Position numbers and translations under genes: made by a program
Part shown: piece by piece, positions 6,478 through 12,608 of the stretch
Layout: every line of letters starts with the position of its first letter
Position numbering within the stretch: the first letter of the stretch is position 1
Notes under the pieces: generated by a model
The model's database searches: none
What the model saw: the letters and a program-made list of their open reading frames with translations, nothing else
What the model was told of the DNA's origin: nothing
Origin: JAAYAY01 sp964429355
GTDB taxonomy: Bacteria; Planctomycetota; Planctomycetia; Pirellulales; Thermoguttaceae
Length of the DNA stretch: 12,608 nucleotides
Direction of reading: 5' to 3'
NCBI GenBank assembly: GCA_964429355.1
Contig: CAYSCH010000284.1
Coordinates: forward strand, 1 to 12,608

Positions 6478-6834
6478 ATGGCAGCCCTGAAAACACCTCG
6501 CGGATTGAACAAGCCGGCGAAAGCTCTCTGGTACCAGTTGGTATCGGACCATCCACATCTATCGGAGGCCGACGCTCCATTGCTCGCGATCTACTGCAAG
6601 CTGTTTGTCGAGTGGGAAGCGGCCGTCGACCAGGTGGCCGAGACTGGAGCCCTCGCGACATCCAAGGATGGCGGTCAGTACATGTCGCCGGGCATGCAGG
6701 TCGTTTCGGCGTTGTCCCATCGCGTTATCCGGTTGGCTCGCGAGCTGGGCGTGGTCTACTCGACCAGGCCGGCGTCGACCAGAGGCATGGGCACGACACA
6801 GCAGCCCCGGATTGCACGGTTCCAGGTGAGTTGA
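6478..6834 (+). CDS. Small terminase subunit, P27-like
   Basis: Probably recognises the packaging start site on phage DNA and recruits the large terminase. ATG 6478 has an excellent GGGGGAGGT at 6465-6473. The 118 residues follow the P27 (Phage_term_sma_4) plan as I know it: PRGLNKPAKALWYQLV at the start, LSEADAPLLAIYCKLFVEWE as the central helices, then an ETGAL turn, a Gly-rich loop with YMSPGMQV, and a last helix ending in ARELGVVYSTRP. Length is typical of the smaller family members. A second small-terminase candidate of a different family follows directly, so this protein may have taken on another role in DNA recognition. Family recognition is from pattern only. Confidence 0.75.
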   Translation: MAALKTPRGLNKPAKALWYQLVSDHPHLSEADAPLLAIYCKLFVEWEAAVDQVAETGALATSKDGGQYMSPGMQVVSALSHRVIRLARELGVVYSTRPASTRGMGTTQQPRIARFQVS

Positions 6835-6850
6835 CCAGGAGTTCACATCC

Positions 6851-7582
6851 ATGACACAAGATGAGCTGATGTTGGAGTTGGGTGTCGACCATCCCAGGTT
6901 TGCCGAGCTGGTCGCGGCCGGGTTGCCGATCGAGGATGACGGCACGTTCGATCAGTTGCGATGTCTCGGCTGGCTCGCTTCTCAGGGCCGGCTCCGGCGG
7001 ATCGTGACGCGGCGGGAGCTGGCGGCGTACTTCTCGACGAGCGAGGCCAATATCCGGCATTGGATCGCAGCGGGGCTCCCGACGATCGCGACGGACAGGT
7101 TCGACCTGGACGAGGCGATTCACTGGCGGTTGGCCAAGCTCGCGGCCAGACAATCCGAATCGAAGGAGGCTCTCCTCGCGGCCAAGGCCGATCGCGAGGA
7201 GCTGGCCGTCGATCGCGAGGCTGGCCGGCTGATCGACGCATACGAGATCGACGCCTGGCGCCGGCGGACGGTGACGAGTATCCGGGCGATGATCGACGAT
7301 TTCGGCGATCTGTCCTACGGTGTGGTCGACCGAGGGCTTTCGCCGGTCGATGCTCGCAGGGCGGCCGAAGAGAAGATCGCGGCCATCTACCAGGACCTGG
7401 AGGCCGGCGAGGCCGAGCTGCAGGAGATGCTCTCCCAGTGGTATGCATTCCTTGCGGATCATTTCGATGACGCCGAGCGGTGGCTGATTATCTGGCGGGC
7501 GTTCTGCGACCAGGTGGCGCCTGAGGCCTCCACGTATGACGGTCTGGTCTCGCGACTCCAGGAGGTCGGATTCGCCACATGA
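6851..7582 (+). CDS. Nu1-like small terminase, DNA-binding
   Basis: ATG 6851 has AGGAG at 6837-6841. Two helix-turn-helix-like units are visible: residues 1-45 (MTQDELMLELGVDHPRFAEL, then AAGLP) and about 50-90 (RIVTRRELAAYFSTSEANIR, HWIAAGLP, FDLDEAIHW). The second matches the winged-helix plan of lambda Nu1 and relatives. A long helical segment follows (ESKEALLAAKADREELAVDR, then EAGRLIDAYEIDAW), also as in Nu1-like proteins, with a C-terminal helical tail to residue 243. It overlaps the large terminase gene by ATGA, so translation is probably coupled, as expected for subunits of one complex. The Nu1-GpA pairing is the classic one, so this is the more likely partner of the large subunit. 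Confidence 0.75.
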   Translation: MTQDELMLELGVDHPRFAELVAAGLPIEDDGTFDQLRCLGWLASQGRLRRIVTRRELAAYFSTSEANIRHWIAAGLPTIATDRFDLDEAIHWRLAKLAARQSESKEALLAAKADREELAVDREAGRLIDAYEIDAWRRRTVTSIRAMIDDFGDLSYGVVDRGLSPVDARRAAEEKIAAIYQDLEAGEAELQEMLSQWYAFLADHFDDAERWLIIWRAFCDQVAPEASTYDGLVSRLQEVGFAT

Positions 7583-9534
7583 GGCTCTACCCCTCCAGAC
7601 GCTGGCTACTCCACAGGCAGGCAGCCGACAGCCAGGCCGTCTACTGGGGGCATCGTGCGCGGCCGGTCCGGTCGACCTGGTGCGAGCAGTCGATCCGGCT
7701 GCCCGGTGCGTTGTCGGTTTCTCCGCGGTTCACTTTCTCAGGTCGCGAGTATTTGCGCGAAATCATCGACGCGGTGGACGATCCGCAGACGACGGAGGTC
7801 GTGTTCCTGGCCGGCACGCAGACCGGCAAGAGTGAAACCATCCGGGCGATCGTGACCAGCCAGGGCGATGTTGACCGAGCCCCGCTGATGCTGGCCGGCC
7901 CCGACCAGGTCTATGCGCGCGAGCAGAGAGATTACATCTACTCCGTTTGCGAGGCGTCCCCGACCTTGGCCGATCGGGTCCCCGAGCTGCACGCGCGGAA
8001 CGATCGAGGCATCGACCTGGCTGGAGCGTACTGCTACCTGGCCTGGAGCGGATCGACTCAGCGGCTCAGCGGCCGGTCATGCAAGATCGTTCTTTGTTCC
8101 GAGGCCGATCGCTGGCGATCCTCACTCAACCTGGCCAGGCAGCGAACGAAAGCGTTCTGGCGATCCTGCGTGATGTTCGAGGGGACGCCCGTAGGGTCTT
8201 CTCCCGCGCTCTGCGACCTCTATGACGCGAGCGACAAGCGGACGTTTCGCGTGCCCTGCCCGCTTTGTGGCGAGTATCAGGAGCTGCGGTTCTTTCCACA
8301 CAGGGACGGCCCTCACGCTGGCCGTGGAGGTGTGGCCGGCCTGACCGACGATTCGGGCAACTACCTCAGCCCAAAGGCAGCCCGAGACGCAGCTCGCTAC
8401 TGTTGCGTCAACGGCTGCCTGATCGAGTCACACCACAAGGGCGACATGATCCGCCGCGGGGCGTGGTGCCCCGAGGGCTGCGACGTGGTGGACGGCCAGG
8501 TGGTCGGGACGCCCTCGCACGACACCAGGCGGCGGGGATACCGCCTCAACTCGCTGTACTCCCCGACGATCTCATTCGGTGATGCGGCCGAGGAGTGGCT
8601 GACCGTTCGCGACAGTGAGGATGGCAAGCAGTCGTTCTTCAACGACTGGCTGGCTCTGCGGTACTCAGCCCACGGCCGGCAGGCCAAGTGGTCGACCCTC
8701 GGGGCCAGGCTCCAGTCGTCGCACCCGCGAGGCACGGTGCCAGCTCAGGCGGTCTTCTTGACGTGTGGGTGCGACGTTCAGGACAGCGAGTCCTACTGGA
8801 TCGTCAGGGCCTGGGGCGACGGCGGATCGTCCTGGCTGGTCGACTGGGGCCAGTGTCCGGCGCAGCTCGATCCGACCGGCGCCATCGTAGCCGGCTCCCA
8901 GCTACCCCCATTGGTCGACGTTTTCAGCCGGGTGTTTCCCGTGGTCGGTGGCCGATCCGTTCTCGGCGAGAGTCGGATGCTGATTGCAGCCGGCGGTGTT
9001 GATATCGGGTTTCACCGGCGAATGGTGGCCGATTTCGTCCGGGGGCTGCGGGATCCTCGGATTCGTTGCGTCCAGGGTATGCCCTCCCCGGGCGAGATGC
9101 CGTATCGTCACATGCGGCCGGATGATGGGCCGGCGTATACGGGCGTAAATACCGGCCTCTACAAAGCCGACATCCATGATCGGTGGAGCATCCCCCAAGG
9201 CAAGCCCGGGACCTGGTTATTGCCACACCTCCCGGACCTGGCCGTCGCGGAGCGATACCTCCGCCAAATCTGCAACGAGGTGAGGCAGCAAGTGATCAAT
9301 CCCAAGACGAAACACATCAGCGAGCTATGGGCTGTCGTCGATCATGCGTTGAGATCGGATTATCTTGACTGCGAGGTGTACGCGGCCACGCTGGCGGACA
9401 TCGTCGTCGCACGCGACTGGACCGGGCTGGTCGACCGGATGCGAGCACATGAGGCGTTTTTCGAAGACCAGGCCAACCGCGAGTCCACTGGATTTGTGGG
9501 GCGGCGGACAGGACAAGGAGGATGGATCAGATGA
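7579..9534 (+). CDS. Large terminase subunit, GpA family
   Basis: ATP-driven DNA packaging motor and nuclease that cuts concatemers and fills the procapsid. At 651 residues it has normal GpA length. Walker A is AGTQTGKS at 78-85. The Walker B region is KIVLCSEAD at 169-177, with Ser174 in the place usually held by Asp before the catalytic Glu175. EGTP at 201-204 fits the coupling motif. Cysteine pairs C227-x2-C230 and C275/C276-C280 suggest a zinc-stabilised insertion. The nuclease domain shows CGCDVQD with D399, GVDIGFH with D475, and SDYLDCEVYA with D597, consistent with an RNase H-like active site. AGGAGGT lies at 7560-7566, and the gene shares ATGA with both its upstream and downstream neighbours. 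The most certain gene call in the window. Confidence 0.93.
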   Translation: MRLYPSRRWLLHRQAADSQAVYWGHRARPVRSTWCEQSIRLPGALSVSPRFTFSGREYLREIIDAVDDPQTTEVVFLAGTQTGKSETIRAIVTSQGDVDRAPLMLAGPDQVYAREQRDYIYSVCEASPTLADRVPELHARNDRGIDLAGAYCYLAWSGSTQRLSGRSCKIVLCSEADRWRSSLNLARQRTKAFWRSCVMFEGTPVGSSPALCDLYDASDKRTFRVPCPLCGEYQELRFFPHRDGPHAGRGGVAGLTDDSGNYLSPKAARDAARYCCVNGCLIESHHKGDMIRRGAWCPEGCDVVDGQVVGTPSHDTRRRGYRLNSLYSPTISFGDAAEEWLTVRDSEDGKQSFFNDWLALRYSAHGRQAKWSTLGARLQSSHPRGTVPAQAVFLTCGCDVQDSESYWIVRAWGDGGSSWLVDWGQCPAQLDPTGAIVAGSQLPPLVDVFSRVFPVVGGRSVLGESRMLIAAGGVDIGFHRRMVADFVRGLRDPRIRCVQGMPSPGEMPYRHMRPDDGPAYTGVNTGLYKADIHDRWSIPQGKPGTWLLPHLPDLAVAERYLRQICNEVRQQVINPKTKHISELWAVVDHALRSDYLDCEVYAATLADIVVARDWTGLVDRMRAHEAFFEDQANRESTGFVGRRTGQGGWIR

Positions 9535-9752
9535 GCGACCAGACTGTTTCACTCCGGACCGCGGAGAGAGCCGTACACTCCGCTTTCGGTGTGGCCGATG
9601 ACATGGTCCGCACGATGCGGGCCCTACTTGCTGCGGAGACAGAGCGCGGCGAGCTACACCCCGTTTTGGAGCGGCAGTTTCGCGAGTTGGAAGAACGCAT
9701 TCGTGTAAATCGTGCAAACACAATCAGCCGCCTCAGGCGAGGCGAGCAATAG
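9531..9752 (+). CDS. Small helical protein after the terminase, 73 residues
   Basis: I prefer ATG 9531 over ATG 9522: AAGGAGG at 9515-9521 is nine bases from 9531 but abuts 9522, and 9531 gives an ATGA overlap with the terminase stop. The protein begins MSDQTVSLRTAERAVHSAFG and is mostly charged helix, with LERQFRELEERIRVNRANTI near the end. In lambda the small head-joining protein gpW sits in this position, but the sequence does not clearly resemble gpW, so I do not assign it. Translational coupling to the terminase suggests a packaging or head-related role. Confidence 0.7.
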   Translation: MSDQTVSLRTAERAVHSAFGVADDMVRTMRALLAAETERGELHPVLERQFRELEERIRVNRANTISRLRRGEQ

Positions 9753-9775
9753 ACTTTCTACGAAAGGAAACTACT

Positions 9776-11677
9776 ATGGGCGGCGAAGTCAGACTCAAAA
9801 CGACCGCGGATAACCGCGAGTTACTCAGGACACTCGACGAGGTGAACAAGCGAGTCGTTACTCTCGAAAAGCAGCTCGAAACAACCTCGGCGAAATCGAA
9901 GAAGCTGACGGCGGAAGAAAGGCGGGTCGCCAGTGCGGCCAAGAAAGCGTTCGACGATCTGCAGTCGCCAACGCAAAAACACCAGGCCAATCTGGAAAAA
10001 CTCAATGCTGCGGTCGCCAAAGGGACGATCAATCAGAGTGAGTATGCGGCGGCCGTTCGGAAATCCGAAATGCAGCTCAGCCAGGCCAGCGGCGCGATGA
10101 GCACTACCGCACGGGCCCACGATGAGGCATTCGGGCCAAAGGCACTGGCGACCATCGCCCGGTATGCCGCGGGGGTGTTCTCGATCTCGACCGCGCTGCA
10201 GAAAACAATCGAGTACTTTAACGCGATGGACCAACTCGCTGAGGACGCAGCCGGCCGAGCTAAGGGCGAGCGGGCCGGACTGGCGGGGCTGGCCGGCCTG
10301 GCCACGAGCCCAGAGGAGGCTCAGACATTGCTGACCAACGCGCGAGAAGCGTTCACGCGGGGTGTCGGAAAGACTGAGGACGAGACAGCGAATCTCCATT
10401 ACGCGTTGAAATCGGCGGGTCTCTATGACGATCCCAGGGACCGCACGCTATTTGAAAATCTGTCCAAGTCTGGCGTACTCTCTGACGCTCGCCCGGCTGT
10501 TGAGGCAACGGCCAAACTTCAGGCCGCAATGGGGGTGGAGGAGACTGGAGACGCGACGGCTGTGATGTCAAAGCTCTACCAGGCGGCTGATGCGACACAG
10601 TACGAGGCGCAGGACATCGCCAAGGCTGTAGCCGAGCCGGCCCTGTTCGCGAAAAAGCTCGGCATGTCCGACGAGGAGCTGGTCGCACAGGCAGTTGCCG
10701 GTATGGCCGTCCTGCCAGTGAGCAAGGTCGACTCGTCCGCACGGGCCTACTACCAGGCACTGCTGTTGCAGGGTGGTTATGAGGGTCTTTCTGCCACCGA
10801 CCAGGTCGCGAAGGTCAAGCAGACCGTTAGCCCCATGTCGGCCGAAGACCAAAAGAAATACTTCGGCTCGGTCGAGGCTCAGACGTACTACGAGATCCTC
10901 GCGAGCGAGCAGGGAGAACGGACTGTCAAGGCGGAGATGGCCGCACTGCCGGAGGCGGAGCGAAATCAACTGGCGGTCACAAAGGCCAAGCTCCCTGACG
11001 TGGACCGTGGGCTGCGACTGGCCAGGATGGAGGAGGAGGCCCGCCGCGAAAACCAGGCGGAGGATCGCCCCGAGGGTTATGACCGGCTGTTGACCGAGCG
11101 GATTATTGAGGAGCGATCGGCAGCGATCAAGCGGAAATACGGCAGCGGCCATGCCTGGGGCCAATCGCAGGCATTTCGCTGGGGCCGATGGTTCGCCGGC
11201 GATGAGGCGACCATCAAGGGGTTCGAGGGAGATCGGTTACTCAGCGAGGAGACTCGGCAGGAGATCCGCACGAGGCTGCACGGCTCCACAGAGAGAACCC
11301 CGGCCGCGGAGACACCGGCCCCGGACGATCGGTACTACCGCCCACCACAGCCGACACCGATCACACCGCCGGCCGACGAGGTCTTCCGAGGATTGCCAGG
11401 CGGGCTCCCGTCGCAGTTGCCGGCGCCTGTCTCCCTGCCCGTGCTGGATATCCCTCGGCTCCAGCCGGCCGGGCATCCGGTCGGGAATACGCAGGTCCTG
11501 GAGGACGCAACTCGGCAGCAGACACAGACCCTCGATTCTGGGCAGCGGGAGATGGTGACGTTGCTGAGAGAGATCTCCGGCAAGCTGCAGCCCGTTACGA
11601 GAATCACTCCTGTCCCCACAGTCACTCGTCCTCTGCCGGCTTCCACGTCCGCCGCGAACCGAGCATTCAGCGAGTGA
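9776..11677 (+). CDS. Tape-measure-like protein, 633 residues
   Basis: ATG 9776 follows AAAGGA at 9763-9768. Residues 1-115 are Lys/Glu/Ala-rich coiled coil, as at the start of many tape measure proteins. A moderately hydrophobic helix lies near 127-150 (IARYAAGVFSISTALQKTIE). Residues about 200-345 resemble the TP901-type tape measure core: LKSAGL, LSKSGVL, AVEATAKLQAAMG, then LFAKKLGMSDEELVAQAVAG and an alternating Ala/Leu segment. The tail from about 505 is Pro-rich and probably disordered. If it sets tail length at about 0.15 nm per residue, the tail would be near 95 nm. The position directly after the terminase is odd, since tape measure genes normally lie after head and tail-tube genes. 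An internal or ejection protein is the main alternative. Confidence 0.55.
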   Translation: MGGEVRLKTTADNRELLRTLDEVNKRVVTLEKQLETTSAKSKKLTAEERRVASAAKKAFDDLQSPTQKHQANLEKLNAAVAKGTINQSEYAAAVRKSEMQLSQASGAMSTTARAHDEAFGPKALATIARYAAGVFSISTALQKTIEYFNAMDQLAEDAAGRAKGERAGLAGLAGLATSPEEAQTLLTNAREAFTRGVGKTEDETANLHYALKSAGLYDDPRDRTLFENLSKSGVLSDARPAVEATAKLQAAMGVEETGDATAVMSKLYQAADATQYEAQDIAKAVAEPALFAKKLGMSDEELVAQAVAGMAVLPVSKVDSSARAYYQALLLQGGYEGLSATDQVAKVKQTVSPMSAEDQKKYFGSVEAQTYYEILASEQGERTVKAEMAALPEAERNQLAVTKAKLPDVDRGLRLARMEEEARRENQAEDRPEGYDRLLTERIIEERSAAIKRKYGSGHAWGQSQAFRWGRWFAGDEATIKGFEGDRLLSEETRQEIRTRLHGSTERTPAAETPAPDDRYYRPPQPTPITPPADEVFRGLPGGLPSQLPAPVSLPVLDIPRLQPAGHPVGNTQVLEDATRQQTQTLDSGQREMVTLLREISGKLQPVTRITPVPTVTRPLPASTSAANRAFSE

Positions 11678-11730
11678 GCAATGGCACCTCGGCCTCGTCC
11701 GCGGGGTCGACCAGCACATGAGGTTTCATC

Positions 11731-11991
11731 ATGGCGACAATCGTCTCTTTGACCGGCGGTCCCTTGGCCGGCCGATACGACCTTTCCCGGCTCGACATCC
11801 CGCCGGAGATCCTCCGGATCGCCCGTGCGGAGCCCGGCACCGAGGTCGAGGGCTACCGCGTCCAGGTCGCCTCCTCCCTCGGCTCGCGGTATGTGGTGCA
11901 CGCCAGGTCGGTCGAGCTGGTCGACCGGGCCGTCGCGGCCGAGGTCAGGGAGCGACGACAGCGGCGGGCACGGCGGTTCCTCTGTGGGTGA
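11731..11991 (+). CDS. Hypothetical protein, 86 residues
   Basis: ATG 11731 is preceded by a weak GAGGT at 11719-11723. The sequence begins MATIVSLTGGPLAGRYDLSR, has a beta-rich-looking middle (VEGYRVQVASSLGSRYVVHA) and ends in a strongly basic helix (VRERRQRRARRFLCG). The small, strand-rich domain with a basic tail could bind nucleic acid or a virion partner, but nothing identifies it. Its stop overlaps the ribosome binding site of the next gene, so the two are probably co-translated. Confidence 0.65.
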   Translation: MATIVSLTGGPLAGRYDLSRLDIPPEILRIARAEPGTEVEGYRVQVASSLGSRYVVHARSVELVDRAVAAEVRERRQRRARRFLCG

Positions 11992-12001
11992 GGAGACGAG
12001 A

Positions 12002-12283
12002 GTGCCACCAGCCCGGCCGACTTACCTCAGCGACTCAGCGTTTCGTGCGGCACACCGTGGCCCGTACCACGTGGACGATCACGGCGGCCGACATGGTCGC
12101 GACCCGAGCACGCGGCAGATTGCGGCGATGTGCCGAGCGATCCAGCAGGGATGGACGGCGAGGGACTGGGTCGTGCGGACGACTCCGCACTTGGACGATG
12201 TTGGCCAGGTCGACGGATCGGTCGAGATGCCCGAGTACTGCGAGAGCGATGTGGAGCTGTGGTCGCGGGATGTGTTTCTGTGA
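12002..12283 (+). CDS. Hypothetical protein, 93 residues, GTG start
   Basis: The frame is open upstream, but GTG 12002 has AGGAG at 11991-11995, six bases away and immediately after the previous stop, which makes it the best start. The protein contains SDSAFRAAHRGPYH, then RDPSTRQIAAMCRAIQQGWT followed by an acidic C-terminus. The 'RDP.T..I..MC..IQ.GW' block recalls short motifs common in small planctomycete phage-like proteins, from memory only. No enzyme motif or membrane segment is seen. Confidence 0.65.
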   Translation: MPPARPTYLSDSAFRAAHRGPYHVDDHGGRHGRDPSTRQIAAMCRAIQQGWTARDWVVRTTPHLDDVGQVDGSVEMPEYCESDVELWSRDVFL

Positions 12284-12386
12284 CGGGGGGCCGGAGGATT
12301 GCCGCCGTTTCTGGATCCACGAACGATCGCCGGTACGCCGGTACCCGGAGCTGCTTTCATTTTGCTGCTTTTCACGAGGAAGATTC

Positions 12387-12608
12387 ATGACTGACACACC
12401 TACCACCGCGGACCGGATCCGCCGCAAGTGCGACCAGGTGGCCGAGCTGCTCGTGGCGAAGAACCAGGCCTACGGCGACTCAGCCCTCCATCCCATCGGG
12501 ATCTTCGCTCCGGGGAAGGCCTCTGACCTGATCCGGGTACGGATGGACGACAAGCTATACCGCGCGTGGTCGGAAATGAGACATTCCCCGGGCGGGAGAG
12601 TTTTGGTA
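12387..12608 (+). CDS. Nmad1/DUF1599-like protein, 3' end beyond window
   Basis: ATG 12387 follows GAGGAA at 12376-12381 and the frame stays open to the window edge (74 codons). Residues 25-60 read AKNQAYGDSALHPIGIF and then IRVRMDDKLYRAW. The KN..YGDSAL motif followed by IRVR.DDKL.R is what I recall for the phage family called nucleotide modification associated domain 1 (DUF1599). Those proteins are linked by genome context to DNA base modification, and their biochemistry is not well settled. The expected D(L/V)xGY segment after the DDKL motif would lie past the end of the window. The last visible residues (EMRHSPGGRVLV) look less typical, so a frameshift or contig-end error near 12590 is possible. 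Confidence 0.65.
   Translation, partial: MTDTPTTADRIRRKCDQVAELLVAKNQAYGDSALHPIGIFAPGKASDLIRVRMDDKLYRAWSEMRHSPGGRVLV

Noticed and set aside
4918..6661. Long minus-strand ORFs (292 and 293 residues) opposite the coiled-coil genes
   Set aside because: They are extremely Arg/Pro/Gly-rich, as expected from the reverse of Ala/Glu/Arg codons, and lack sensible starts or ribosome binding sites.
11681..11752. Tiny ORF MAPRPRPRGRPAHEV... of 23 residues with an AT-hook-like look
   Set aside because: Too short, no ribosome binding site, and it runs into the start of the next gene in another frame.
12329..12344. Tandem GCCGGTAC repeat
   Set aside because: Only two 8-base copies in GC-rich spacer DNA, with no further structure to support a site.

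Overview
The window is a GC-rich, entirely plus-strand stretch of densely packed genes that reads as part of a tailed-bacteriophage genome or prophage. The host is probably a member of Planctomycetota. That host call is an inference from protein style: the primase N-terminus, the recurring small proteins with an 'RDP(S/T)..I..(M/L)C..IQ.GW' or 'WLDHWG' look, and high-GC codon use. It rests on memory, not on a search. No integrase, attachment site, tRNA, rRNA, CRISPR array or transposase is visible, so prophage, free phage and phage-derived element cannot be separated.

Replication end (1-3172): a long ORF encodes a primase-helicase fusion with a degenerate zinc motif, a Toprim domain and a P-loop ATPase. 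Its 5' end seems to continue upstream of the first ATG and may be interrupted by a one-base slip in an A-run. Codon use changes sharply in the middle of the gene. Directly downstream lies about 340 bp of non-coding DNA packed with the 7-mer TGGGACA on both strands, flanking an AT-rich patch. This is a strong candidate for an iteron-type replication origin.

Middle (3173-6204): six or seven small genes of unknown function, mostly spaced by good Shine-Dalgarno sites. One is crossed by a 10-N assembly gap that shifts its frame, one pair may overlap or be a frameshifted single gene, and two are related coiled-coil proteins lying in tandem.

Packaging and virion end (6205-12608): a 273-bp non-coding segment with inverted and direct repeats precedes a P27-like small terminase, a Nu1-like small terminase and a GpA-type large terminase, the last two overlapping by ATGA. 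A 73-residue protein (again ATGA-coupled) and a tape-measure-like protein follow at once, with no portal, protease or capsid gene between. Two small unknown genes come next. The window ends in a gene resembling the Nmad1/DUF1599 family associated with nucleotide modification.

The most interesting points are the TGGGACA array, the two adjacent small-terminase families with a possible packaging site in front, the unusual order of terminase then tape-measure-like gene, the codon-use break inside the primase-helicase, and the tandem coiled-coil paralogues.
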